A stretch of DNA of 64,000 nucleotides from DATAEE01 sp963725145 (GTDB lineage Bacteria; Acidobacteriota; Vicinamibacteria; Vicinamibacterales; 2-12-FULL-66-21). A program made the translations under genes and the position numbers. The stretch spans positions 992,001 to 1,056,000 of the forward strand of contig CAVRXL010000013.1 of assembly GCA_963725145.1 (NCBI GenBank), written 5' to 3'. Of the stretch, positions 45,670 to 54,099 are shown one piece after another. A model generated the notes under the pieces. It did no database searches. It had not been told where the DNA came from and saw only the letters and a list, made by a program, of their open reading frames with translations. Within the stretch, counting starts at the first letter, position 1. Each line of letters begins with the position of its first letter.

Positions 45670-46728
45670 TTGTTGCTGACGCGCGGATTGAGGTCCGGTC
45701 GGCGGTGGCGCACGGCGCTCTCTCTGGTTGCTCTCACGTTGTCGGTGAGCGGAACCGCTCTCGGGCAGGGCCGCACGGACGTCGTCACCCTCGCCAACGG
45801 CGATCGGATCACCGGCGAGGTGGAACGTCTGGAGCGGGGCCGGCTCGAGTTCAAGACGGACGATGCGGGCACGCTCTATCTGGAGTGGGACAAGCTGGTC
45901 AGCGTCGTGGCGGCGCGACTGGTGGAAATCCTGACGACCGACGGATCGCGGTTCCTGGGCACACTAGAGCGGGCGCCCGATCGGGAGATCACGGTTGCCA
46001 CTCCGACGGGGCCTCGGACATTCCGCATGTCCGACGTGACTCTGATCACCCCCATCGGGGGTGGCTTCTGGAGCAAGCTTGACGGCTCGATCGACGCAGG
46101 GTTCAACTACACGCAATCGAGCGGCGTCGCGCAGCTCAATGTGAACTCGTCCACGGTCTACCGCAAGCCGGCGTCCTCGACTCGACTCACGGGGTCTCTC
46201 ACCCTGACCGAGACCGACGACGACGAGGGTCGCGACGACCGGGGATATGTGGAGGTTTCGCATCTGCGTTATCCGTGGCACCGCTGGTTCATTACGGCGG
46301 CAGGCCGGTTCGAGACGAATGAGAGCCTGGGGCTCGAGCTCCGGTCACAGGTCGCGGCGGCTGCCGGCCCGCGCCTGGTCAACAGCAATCGCGCGCAGAT
46401 GACGATTGGCGCCGGGCTGGCGTTCAACGACGAACGCGGAGTGGACGTCGAGGCCACGCAGAACATCGAAGCGGTTTTCGCGTTTCGATGGTCGTTCTAC
46501 ACGTACGACCGGCCGAAAACCAACCTCGACGTCAGCACGCAGTACTTCCCCAGCCTGAGCGACTTCGGCCGGCAGCGGATCCAGCTCGACGCCGCCGTGA
46601 AGCGCGAGATCTGGAAAGATCTGTTCCTCTCACTCAACGGATACAACACGTTCGACAGCCGCCCGCCAAACCCCGAGGCCAACACCAACGACGTCGGCGT
46701 CGTCATATCGATCGGTTGGAGCTACTGA
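45670..46728 (+). CDS. DUF481 outer-membrane protein
   Basis: 352 residues. TTG 45670 (or 45673) lies nine bases after the AspT copy 2 stop and begins a signal peptide (cleavage near TALGQG). An N-terminal domain has VVTLANGDRITGEVERLERGRLEFKTDDAGTLYLEWDKL, and a C-terminal barrel of about 230 residues (GSIDAGFNYTQSSGVAQLNVNSS...) matches DUF481, ending VVISIGWSY. Function unknown; probably an outer-membrane channel or scaffold closing the operon. Its last seven bases overlap the end of the convergent Ca2+/H+ antiporter gene. Confidence 0.8.
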   Translation: MLLTRGLRSGRRWRTALSLVALTLSVSGTALGQGRTDVVTLANGDRITGEVERLERGRLEFKTDDAGTLYLEWDKLVSVVAARLVEILTTDGSRFLGTLERAPDREITVATPTGPRTFRMSDVTLITPIGGGFWSKLDGSIDAGFNYTQSSGVAQLNVNSSTVYRKPASSTRLTGSLTLTETDDDEGRDDRGYVEVSHLRYPWHRWFITAAGRFETNESLGLELRSQVAAAAGPRLVNSNRAQMTIGAGLAFNDERGVDVEATQNIEAVFAFRWSFYTYDRPKTNLDVSTQYFPSLSDFGRQRIQLDAAVKREIWKDLFLSLNGYNTFDSRPPNPEANTNDVGVVISIGWSY

Positions 46729-47816
46729 GACGTCGCTTCGGGCAGGAAATAGAACAGGATGGCAATCATCGCGTACACCAGGATGAGCTGAACGCCCTTG
46801 TACCAGTTCGACCGGCCGTCGCCGGCCACGATGGCGCCGATCAGCACGCTCAGGAACAGCGTCCCGATTTCGGCGCGGCTGAAGGAGAGCTCGAGCGGCT
46901 GCGGCGCGATGAAGCCGCTCAGGAGTACCAGCACCGGCGCGACGAACAGGGCGATCTGGATACTGCTGCCCATCGCGATGCCGATGGTGAGGTCCAGCTT
47001 GTTCTTCCGCGCCATCGCGATGGCCGAGCCGCTCTCGGCCGCGCCACCGATGATCGCCAGGAACACGATGCCGATGAACACCTCGGACATCCCGAGCGCC
47101 TTGCCCGTGCCCTCCGCCGCGCCGACCAGGATTTCGCTCATCCACGCCGCGAGCGCCGACGCGCCCAGCAGGCTGGCGACGGTCCGTCCGAGACCCCACT
47201 GCGTACCCTCGTGACCGTGATCCTCGGTCTTCCCCGCGGCGCTCTGGAAAAAGTCGGGATGTGTCTTGAGCAGAAAGAGCAGATACAGGCCGTAGGCAGC
47301 GAGCAGCACGAAGGCCGTCCCGAGGTTCACGAGCTTTTCCTCGTGAATCGTGCCTCCCGGGGAAAAGAAGCGATTGAAGGCGCTCGGCACGCCGAGGCTG
47401 ATGGCCGAGACCAGCATCATCGAGCTGTAGAGCCGCGCCGCGCCGGCGTTGTACTCCTGGGTGTGATACCGCAGGCCGCCGAGAAAGAAGGCGACCCCCG
47501 TGGCGAGCATCAGGTTGGCGAGAATAGCTCCGATGATCGACGCGCGCACCATGTCGAGCAAGCCGGCCTTCAGCGCGACCAGCGCGATGATCAGCTCCGG
47601 CGCGTTGCCGAACGTCGCGTTGAGCAACCCGCCGACGGCATCGCCCGTGCGCGTGGCCAGCTGTTCGGTGGAGAGCACGATCAACCGGGCGATGGGGATG
47701 ATCGCCAGCGCCGCCGAGAAGAAGAGCACCGGCGCAGGCACGTGCGCGCGTTCCAGCGCCAGGGAGACGGGGATGAACGCCAGCAGCCAGTTGATCGACG
47801 GTTTGAAGGATTGCAT
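46722..47816 (-). CDS. Ca2+/H+ antiporter (CaCA family)
   Basis: About 364 residues with 10-11 membrane helices. The two inverted alpha repeats are visible: LNATFGNAPELIIALVALKAGL (about 65-87) and GGAAESGSAIAMARKNKLDLTIGIAMGSSIQIAL (about 260-293), which hold the acidic ion-binding residues of the CAX subfamily. A His/Asp loop (KTEDHGHEG) lies between the halves. It exports Ca2+ using the proton gradient. ATG 47816 is given; GTG 47819 is adjacent. Last gene of the operon beginning at 55349, four bases after the K+ channel gene. Confidence 0.9.
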   Translation of the reverse strand: MQSFKPSINWLLAFIPVSLALERAHVPAPVLFFSAALAIIPIARLIVLSTEQLATRTGDAVGGLLNATFGNAPELIIALVALKAGLLDMVRASIIGAILANLMLATGVAFFLGGLRYHTQEYNAGAARLYSSMMLVSAISLGVPSAFNRFFSPGGTIHEEKLVNLGTAFVLLAAYGLYLLFLLKTHPDFFQSAAGKTEDHGHEGTQWGLGRTVASLLGASALAAWMSEILVGAAEGTGKALGMSEVFIGIVFLAIIGGAAESGSAIAMARKNKLDLTIGIAMGSSIQIALFVAPVLVLLSGFIAPQPLELSFSRAEIGTLFLSVLIGAIVAGDGRSNWYKGVQLILVYAMIAILFYFLPEATSQ

Positions 47817-47820
47817 CACC

Positions 47821-48249
47821 TCAGGGCCTCGTTATCCTGGCTTGCGCTTCATACATCCGGTTCGCGATCGCGAAGAACAGCCCCGTGGACCAGCCACACA
47901 TGAGGATCCCCGTCAACGCCTCGACGCCGCCGACCAGTCTCCACTCCTCCGGCAACACGATGTCCCCATAACCGGTGGTCGTATAGGTGACGGCGCTGAA
48001 GTAGAACGCCGCCTGCGGGTCGACAATCGCACCCCGCCAGACATAGAACAGCGCCCACACGCTGATCTCGACCAGATGCAGGACGATCATCCAGCCCGCG
48101 ATGCCGATGAAGCGCAGGGTCCAACGCCAGAAATCGTGCGCCGACTCCGAGGGGCGGCGCCGCCAGCGGATGGCCGACGTGACCCCGCCGGCGTGGATGA
48201 CCACGCAGACGGCCATGAGACACAAGGCGACGAGGAGCTTTGAGAGCAT
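47821..48249 (-). CDS. Two-helix potassium channel
   Basis: 142 residues with hydrophobic helices near residues 4-24, 43-65 and 105-130 and a pore loop carrying the K+ selectivity filter (AVTYTTTGYGDIVLP, core TTGYGD). Ion_trans_2 family. No RCK or cyclic-nucleotide domain is attached, so gating is unclear. The ATG overlaps the stop of the upstream gene (TGATG), a sign of coupled translation. Together with the Ca2+/H+ antiporter it could balance charge in cells living on fermentation. Confidence 0.85.
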   Translation of the reverse strand: MLSKLLVALCLMAVCVVIHAGGVTSAIRWRRRPSESAHDFWRWTLRFIGIAGWMIVLHLVEISVWALFYVWRGAIVDPQAAFYFSAVTYTTTGYGDIVLPEEWRLVGGVEALTGILMCGWSTGLFFAIANRMYEAQARITRP

Positions 48250-48713
48250 CAGCCGCTGATCGCGCTGGTCAACCCGGCGCCGAGACGGACGACGTGCCGG
48301 CCGAAGACCCAGCCGAGCATCATCATCGCCAGCCAGGGGAGCACCGGGTACTTGACGATCATCGTGTCGCTTCCATAGGTCGCCACGGTGAACGCGGCCC
48401 ACACCGAGGAGTTTCCCGGTGGCTGCCAGACCCAGCCGGTCGAGATTTCTCCGAGCACGATCCAGGCGACCGCCGCTGCCGACAGCGCCCAGCTGGGCAG
48501 GCGGCGGAGGGGCACCATGCAGATCATCGCGAGCCCGATCGCCAGCAGCACCTGGAAGGTCCAGCGGCCCGACCCGAGCGAGACGAGCGTAGGATCCAGC
48601 AGCGCGATGATCGCGCCGCGCGTCAGGATGCTCTTGTCGATCAGCCAGGGGTTCACGCCTTTCACCACGCGGCGCTCCACGCTCAAGGCGAGGGACGCGC
48701 CGGCCAGGAACAC
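48249..48713 (-). pseudogene. Truncated DUF1624 membrane protein
   Basis: 154 residues from GTG 48713, with coding character continuing upstream without a usual start codon until just past the pflA stop (FFTRWITHICAPTFVFLAGASLAL). It matches the middle of DUF1624 acyltransferase-like membrane proteins (VPLRRLPSWALSAAAV, YPVLPWLAMMMLGWVFGR) but lacks the family's N-terminal first helix with its RG and DH residues and the C-terminal helices. It is wedged between pflA and the K+ channel gene and coupled to the latter by TGATG. Probably a remnant of a longer gene, possibly still translated. Confidence 0.6.
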
Positions 48714-48774
48714 GAACGTCGGCGCGCAGATGTGCGTGATCCATCGCGTGAAGAACTCTCCGGCGGGGACACTC

Positions 48775-49620
48775 TCAATACGCTTTCAATCCCTGTTCCC
48801 TGAAAAGTGCGCACGTCCGCTCGACGACCTCTGGCGACGGGGGATTGACTTCGTCGAGCTCGTAATTCAAGTTGAGCCGCTTCCACTTGAAGCGCCCCAT
48901 CTGGTGAAACGGCAGGACGTCGACGCGCTCCACGTTGCCCAGGCTTCCGACGAACGCGGCGAGCTTCGAAATGTCCTTGACCTCGTCCGTCCAGCCCGGG
49001 ACCAGAACGTACCGAAGCCACATAGGCCGCTTGCGCGCGGCCAGGCGGCGCGCGAACGCCAGCGTCGGCTCGATGTCCATGCCGACGAGCCGGCGGTGCA
49101 CCTCGGGATCCCAGGCCTTGATATCGAGCAGCACGAGGTCGATCGTTTCGAGCTCGGCGTCGGTGAGACGCTCGCCGAGGTAGCCGTTGGTATCGAGCGC
49201 CGTGTGGATGCCCAGCTTCTTCGCAGCCGAAAACAGCTTCACCGCAAATCGATCCTGCATGAGCGGCTCGCCGCCGCTCAGCGTGAAGCCGCCCGACATG
49301 GTCTTCAGGCCGTAACGATACTTGCCGAGAACCTCCGTCGCCCTCGCAATGGTGACCGGGTGGCCGTTGGTCATCGTCCACGTGTCCGGATTGTGGCAAT
49401 AGAGGCACCGGAATTGACAGCCGGCCGTCCAGGCGACGACGCGAATTCCCGGACCGTCTACCGCCGACCCGGTCGTGAAAGAGTGGAGAAATCCCATGTC
49501 GCCCGTGGCGAGCGCGGTGCGGACGTCCGACTCGGGGACGTCCTTGCCGAGGTTGACGCGCAGCTCGTACGGACTCTTCGCTTCGAGCGGTGTCGCCGCC
49601 GCCGGCTGGGCGTCAGCCAT
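48775..49620 (-). CDS. pflA: Pyruvate formate-lyase activating enzyme
   Basis: 281-residue radical SAM enzyme that installs the glycyl radical on PflB. The [4Fe-4S] motif CQFRCLYC (Cys-x3-Cys-x2-Cys), the SGGEPLMQ motif and DLVLLDIKAWDPEVHR are present. An N-terminal extension of about 40 residues precedes the usual start of the family (GDMGFLHSFTTGSAVDGPGIR). It follows pflB by two bases. Confidence 0.95.
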   Translation of the reverse strand: MADAQPAAATPLEAKSPYELRVNLGKDVPESDVRTALATGDMGFLHSFTTGSAVDGPGIRVVAWTAGCQFRCLYCHNPDTWTMTNGHPVTIARATEVLGKYRYGLKTMSGGFTLSGGEPLMQDRFAVKLFSAAKKLGIHTALDTNGYLGERLTDAELETIDLVLLDIKAWDPEVHRRLVGMDIEPTLAFARRLAARKRPMWLRYVLVPGWTDEVKDISKLAAFVGSLGNVERVDVLPFHQMGRFKWKRLNLNYELDEVNPPSPEVVERTCALFREQGLKAY

Positions 49621-49622
49621 GG

Positions 49623-51884
49623 CTAGGCTCCGTGGAACGTGCGATTGATGACGTCCATCTGCTGATCGCGCGTGAGCCGCACGAAGTTGACCGCGTAGCC
49701 CGACACGCGGATCGTCAGGCTCGGGTACTTCTCGGGATGATCCATGGCATCAATGAGCGTCTCGCGATTCAGCACGTTCACGTTCATGTGGTAGCCGGTC
49801 GTCCCGAAGAACGCGTCGAGGATGCCGGTGAGATTGTTGACGCGGTCCTCCGGCACGCGCCCGAGCCCTTCGGGCAGGAGCGATGTCGTGAGCGAAATCC
49901 CGTCCGCGGCGTCGCGGAATGGGATCTTGGCGACCGACGCGGCGGACGCGTGGATGCCATGCGTGTCCCGGCCGTGCATCGGGTTCGCCCCCGGCGCGAA
50001 CGGCTGTCCGCGCCGGCGGCCATCGGGCGTGTGCCCCGTGGCCTTGCCGTAGACGACGTTCGACGTGATCGTCAGCACCGACTGCGTGTGAAGGGCGTGC
50101 CGATAGGTCGGATACTTTCGCAGCTTGCTCATGAACTTGCTCACGGCCCAGACCGCGAGCTGATCGACACGGTTGTCGTTGTTCCCGAAGAGCGGAAACT
50201 CGCCCTCGGTCTGGTAGTCCGTCACCAGCCCGGTTGCGTCACGCACGACCCGTACCTTCGCGTACTTCATCGCGGAAAGGCTGTCGGCCACGACCGACAG
50301 CCCGGCGATTCCGAACGCCATCGTGCGCAGCGGCGCGTAGTCGTGCAGTGCCATCTCGATGCGCTCGTAGGCGTACTTGTCGTGCATGTAGTGGATGATG
50401 TTCATGGCGTTGACATAGACGCCTGCGAGCCAGTCCATCATCTTCTCGAATCTGCCGAGGACGTCATCGAAGTCCAGCACGTCCCCCTTCACGGGATCGA
50501 AGGCAGGCGCGACCTGGTCGCCGCTGATCTCGTCGCGGCCGCCGTTGATCGCGTAGAGCAGGCACTTCGCGAGGTTCGCCCGGGCGCCGAAGAACTGCAT
50601 CTGCTTGCCGACGAGCATCGGCGAGACGCAGCACGCGATCGCCCCGTCGTCGCCCCACGCCTGGCGCATGATCTCGTCGCTCTCGAACTGGATCGAGCTC
50701 GTGTCGATGGCGACCTTGGCGGAGAAGCGCCGGAAGCCGTCGGGCAGCCGCGGCGAGTACCAGACAGTCAGGTTCGGCTCCGGAGCGGGACCGAGGTTGT
50801 AGAGCGTATGCAGCAGCCGGAAGCTCGACTTGGTCACGAGCGGCCGCCCGTCGTCGCCCATTCCAGCGATGGACTCGGTCACCCACGTGGGGTCGCCGGC
50901 GAACAGATCGTCGTACTCGGGCGTGCGTAGAAACCGGACGATGCGCAGCTTGATGACGAAATCGTCGATGATCTCCTGCGCCTGTTCCTCGGTGAGCACG
51001 CCCGCCGCGAGGTCGCGCGCGAAATAGACGTCGAGAAACGTCGACGTCCGCCCGAGCGACATCGCCGCGCCGTTCTGCTCTTTCACACCCGCCAGATAGC
51101 CGAAGTAGAGCCACTGCACGGCTTCCTTCGCGGTGCGCGCCGGACCGGAGATGTCGAAGCCGTAGGCAGACGCCATCTGCTGCAGCTCCTTCAGTGCTCT
51201 GATCTGCTCGGCAAGCTCCTCGCGATCCCGGATGATCTCGTCGGTCGAAAGCGCCGAGTCGAGGTCGCTCTTCTCCTCCTGCTTGCGCTCTATCAGGCGA
51301 GCGACGCCGTAGAGCGCCACGCGGCGGTAGTCGCCGATGATCCGGCCCCGGCCGTACGCATCTGGCAGCCCAGTCAGGATGTGCGAGCTGCGGCATTTCC
51401 GGACGTCCGCAGTGTAGGCGTCGAACACGGCGTCGTTGTGCGTCTTCCGATACTTGGTGAAGGTCTCGACCACCTGCGGATCGGCCGTGTAGCCGAACGC
51501 CTTCAGGGCGGTGACGACCAGGCGAAAGCCGCCGTTCGGCATGATCGCGCGCTTGAGCGGCGCGTCGGTCTGCAGCCCGACGATGATCTCGTTGTCCCGG
51601 TCGATGTAGCCGGGCGCGTGCGCGGTGATGGAGCTGGGTATGGGCGAGACGTCGAGGACGCCCTTCTTGCGCTCCTCGACGAACAGCGCCATGAGCCTGT
51701 CCCAGATCTTCAGCGTCCGCTTGGTGGCGGGCGCCAGAAAGGACGCGTCGCCGTCGTATGGCTCGTAATTCTGCTGGATGAAGTCGCGAACGTTGATCTC
51801 TTTCTGCCAGAGACCGGGCCGGAATCCATTCCAGGCTGACGTCTTCAGGTCCGTCGTTTTCTCGTGGGTCGCCGTCGTGGTCAT
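49623..51884 (-). CDS. pflB: Formate C-acetyltransferase (pyruvate formate-lyase)
   Basis: 753-residue glycyl-radical enzyme that converts pyruvate and CoA to acetyl-CoA and formate. The adjacent active-site cysteines are in AIACCVSPMLVGKQ and the radical glycine is in IRVSGYAVNFVRL close to the C-terminus. Length and motifs are those of true PFL rather than glycerol dehydratase-type paralogues. It works with the neighbouring ptb and ackA to yield acetate plus ATP. Oxygen sensitivity implies anaerobic or microaerobic expression, consistent with sigma54 control of the operon. Confidence 0.97.
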   Translation of the reverse strand: MTTTATHEKTTDLKTSAWNGFRPGLWQKEINVRDFIQQNYEPYDGDASFLAPATKRTLKIWDRLMALFVEERKKGVLDVSPIPSSITAHAPGYIDRDNEIIVGLQTDAPLKRAIMPNGGFRLVVTALKAFGYTADPQVVETFTKYRKTHNDAVFDAYTADVRKCRSSHILTGLPDAYGRGRIIGDYRRVALYGVARLIERKQEEKSDLDSALSTDEIIRDREELAEQIRALKELQQMASAYGFDISGPARTAKEAVQWLYFGYLAGVKEQNGAAMSLGRTSTFLDVYFARDLAAGVLTEEQAQEIIDDFVIKLRIVRFLRTPEYDDLFAGDPTWVTESIAGMGDDGRPLVTKSSFRLLHTLYNLGPAPEPNLTVWYSPRLPDGFRRFSAKVAIDTSSIQFESDEIMRQAWGDDGAIACCVSPMLVGKQMQFFGARANLAKCLLYAINGGRDEISGDQVAPAFDPVKGDVLDFDDVLGRFEKMMDWLAGVYVNAMNIIHYMHDKYAYERIEMALHDYAPLRTMAFGIAGLSVVADSLSAMKYAKVRVVRDATGLVTDYQTEGEFPLFGNNDNRVDQLAVWAVSKFMSKLRKYPTYRHALHTQSVLTITSNVVYGKATGHTPDGRRRGQPFAPGANPMHGRDTHGIHASAASVAKIPFRDAADGISLTTSLLPEGLGRVPEDRVNNLTGILDAFFGTTGYHMNVNVLNRETLIDAMDHPEKYPSLTIRVSGYAVNFVRLTRDQQMDVINRTFHGA

Positions 51885-51908
51885 TGCGGTACTCCCTTTG
51901 TCTGTGGC

Positions 51909-51926
51909 ACGAGGCTTCAGCCTCGT
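51909..51926. other. Intercistronic hairpin between ackA and pflB
   Basis: ACGAGGCT and AGCCTCGT form an 8-bp inverted repeat with a two-base centre, directly after the ackA stop region. No T-run; it may be an mRNA processing or stabilising hairpin. Confidence 0.5.
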
Positions 51927-53129
51927 CTAGGTCGGGGCTTCGACGAGGCCCAACAGCAGCCCTGTCTGCCGCGCGATCATCAGCTCCTCGTTGGTCGGAA
52001 TCACCCAGGCGGACACGCGGCTGCCGGTCTTGGAGATCCGCGGACCCTTGGCAAGGTTCGCCTTGTCGTCCAGGTCGATCCCGAGCCACGCGGAGGCTTC
52101 CGAAATGCGGCGCCGGATCTCGGGGGAGTTCTCACCAATCCCCGCGGTGAACACCAACCCGTCGATTCCGCCGAGCACGGCGGCGAGCGCTCCGATCTCC
52201 TTGGCGGCACGGTAGACGAAATAGTCCACCGCCAACTTGGCGGCTGGCTCAGGACTCTCCACCAGGTTGCGCATGTCGTTGCTGATCCCCGAGATGCCCA
52301 ACAGCCCGGACTTCTTGTAGAGGATCGTCTCCACTTCCCGGGCGGTGAGCCGGAGCGTCTGGAACAGATAGAGGATCACACCGGGATCGACGGCGCCGGG
52401 CCTGGTGCCCATGCACAGCCCATCGAGGGCGGTGAACCCGAGGCTGCTGTCGACGCTCTTGCCGTTCTTCAGCGCGCACAGGCTCGCGCCACTCCCGAGG
52501 TGAGCGACGATCACGCGCCCGCCGGCGATCTCCGGCGCGACGGCTGGGAGCATCGAGGCGATGTATTCGTACGACAGGCCATGAAAGCCATATCGCTGCA
52601 CGCCGGCGCGGCAGATGTCCTGCGGCAGCGGAACCACCGAGGCGACGGCCGGCTGGCCGCGATGGAAGCTCGTGTCGAAGCAGGCGACCTGCGGGACACC
52701 CGGCAGCCGCTCCGACACCGCTTCGATCGCCGCAAGATTGTGCGGCTGATGGAGAGGCGCGAGCGGCACCAGCGTTTGCAACTCGTCCATCACCTCTTTC
52801 GTGACAATCGTGGGACCGGCGAATTTAGCACCGCCGTGGACGACGCGATGGCCGACGCCGAGCACGCGCGACGCTCCGTACGTGGAACGGAACCACGCCG
52901 CCAGCGCGTCGAACGCGGAGCGGCCGTCATGGACGCCACCGCCCAGCTGGCGATCGACGAGGCTTCCGCCCGCCCCGTCCTTGATTGTGAGCCGCGCCGA
53001 GGTTCCGATGCCCTCGATCTGCCCCCGCGCTTCGAGTTGCCAGCCCTCTTTCGCCGGCCTCCGATAGTTGCTGAACTTGAGGCTCGATGACCCGGCATTG
53101 AGCACGACGGCGTAGTCGTCCATACGCAT
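51927..53129 (-). CDS. ackA: Acetate kinase
   Basis: 400 residues. The N-terminal signature VLNAGSSSLKFS, the GHRVVHGG motif, the catalytic CFDTSFH and AHLGSGASLCAL, and the C-terminal VFTAGIGENSPEIR are complete. It makes ATP and acetate from acetyl phosphate and ADP (or the corresponding butyrate reaction). ATG 53129 (another at 53123) after GGGAG. It lies 19 bases downstream of ptb. Confidence 0.96.
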   Translation of the reverse strand: MRMDDYAVVLNAGSSSLKFSNYRRPAKEGWQLEARGQIEGIGTSARLTIKDGAGGSLVDRQLGGGVHDGRSAFDALAAWFRSTYGASRVLGVGHRVVHGGAKFAGPTIVTKEVMDELQTLVPLAPLHQPHNLAAIEAVSERLPGVPQVACFDTSFHRGQPAVASVVPLPQDICRAGVQRYGFHGLSYEYIASMLPAVAPEIAGGRVIVAHLGSGASLCALKNGKSVDSSLGFTALDGLCMGTRPGAVDPGVILYLFQTLRLTAREVETILYKKSGLLGISGISNDMRNLVESPEPAAKLAVDYFVYRAAKEIGALAAVLGGIDGLVFTAGIGENSPEIRRRISEASAWLGIDLDDKANLAKGPRISKTGSRVSAWVIPTNEELMIARQTGLLLGLVEAPT

Positions 53130-53148
53130 TGACTCCCATCAATTCACA

Positions 53149-54099
53149 TCAGGCAGTCGGCGCCGCCTGAAGTGACTGCCTCCGCGCATGCGCCGCGATC
53201 ATGGCGACGGCGCAGCTCGCGATCTTCGAACGCACGCTGTCGGCTCGACTCGTCAGGATGATCGGCACGCGCGCGCCCAGCACGAGACCGGCGCTGTCCG
53301 CTTTGGCCAGGAAGCTGAGCTGCTTCGCCAGGATGTTCCCGGCCTCGAGGTCCGGCGCCAGCAGAATGTCCGGATCGCCGGCGACAGGCGACAGGATACC
53401 CTTGATTCGCGCCGCCTCCTTGCTGATCGCGTTGTCGAACGCGAGCGGGCCATCCACGACCGCGCCGGTGATCTGCTTCCGCTCGGCCATCTTGCACAGC
53501 GCAGCGGCGTCGAGTGTGGCGGGCATCTTCGAGGTGACCGTTTCCACTGCGGCGAGAACCGCGACCTTCGGCCGCTCGACGCCGAGAGAGATCGCCAGGT
53601 CGATGGCGTTCTGGCAGATGTCCATCTTGTCTTCCAGAGCCGGCGCGATGTTGATCGCGCCGTCGGTGACGATCAGCACCTTGTGATACGTGGGAATGTC
53701 CATGATGAACACGTGGCTCAGGCGGCGGCCCGTACGCAGGCCGGTCTCCCTGGCGACGACGGCGCCCAGGAGCTCGTCGGTGTGCAGGCTTCCCTTCATC
53801 AGGAGCTCGGCCTTGCCCTGGCGAACGAGCTCCACCGCTTTGGCCGCCGAGCCGTGGCTGTGAGGAGCGTCGACGATCTGGGTTCGCCCGATGTCGATGC
53901 CCTTCTCCTTCGCAAGCTCCTGGATCTTTGCCGCCGGACCCACGAGAATCGGCACGATCAGCCCCTTCGCGGCGGCCTCGACCGCGGCCGCGAGCGCCGA
54001 TTCCTCGCAGGGATGCGCCACGGCGGTCGGCACCGGCTCCAGGCCTCGGCACCTCGCCAGCAACAGTTCGTACTTTCCGGTTCCAGTCTGTCCAGTCAT
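53149..54099 (-). CDS. Phosphate acetyl/butyryltransferase
   Basis: 316 residues of the Pta/Ptb family, lacking the DRTGG and N-terminal domains of long Pta. Features: VPILVGPAAKIQELA, GKAELLMKGSLHTDELLGAV, HVFIMDIPTYHKVLIVTDGAINIAP and GPLAFDNAISKEAARIKG. It converts acyl-CoA to acyl phosphate for the adjacent acetate kinase. The start overlaps the MFS carrier's stop by four bases. The sequence resembles Ptb more than Pta, so acyl-chain preference is open. Confidence 0.9.
   Translation of the reverse strand: MTGQTGTGKYELLLARCRGLEPVPTAVAHPCEESALAAAVEAAAKGLIVPILVGPAAKIQELAKEKGIDIGRTQIVDAPHSHGSAAKAVELVRQGKAELLMKGSLHTDELLGAVVARETGLRTGRRLSHVFIMDIPTYHKVLIVTDGAINIAPALEDKMDICQNAIDLAISLGVERPKVAVLAAVETVTSKMPATLDAAALCKMAERKQITGAVVDGPLAFDNAISKEAARIKGILSPVAGDPDILLAPDLEAGNILAKQLSFLAKADSAGLVLGARVPIILTSRADSVRSKIASCAVAMIAAHARRQSLQAAPTA

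Noticed and set aside
46722..46728. Missing terminators at convergent gene ends (also 32340-32350, 61381-61394)
   Set aside because: Overlapping convergent stops are common in compact genomes and do not by themselves indicate a special mechanism.
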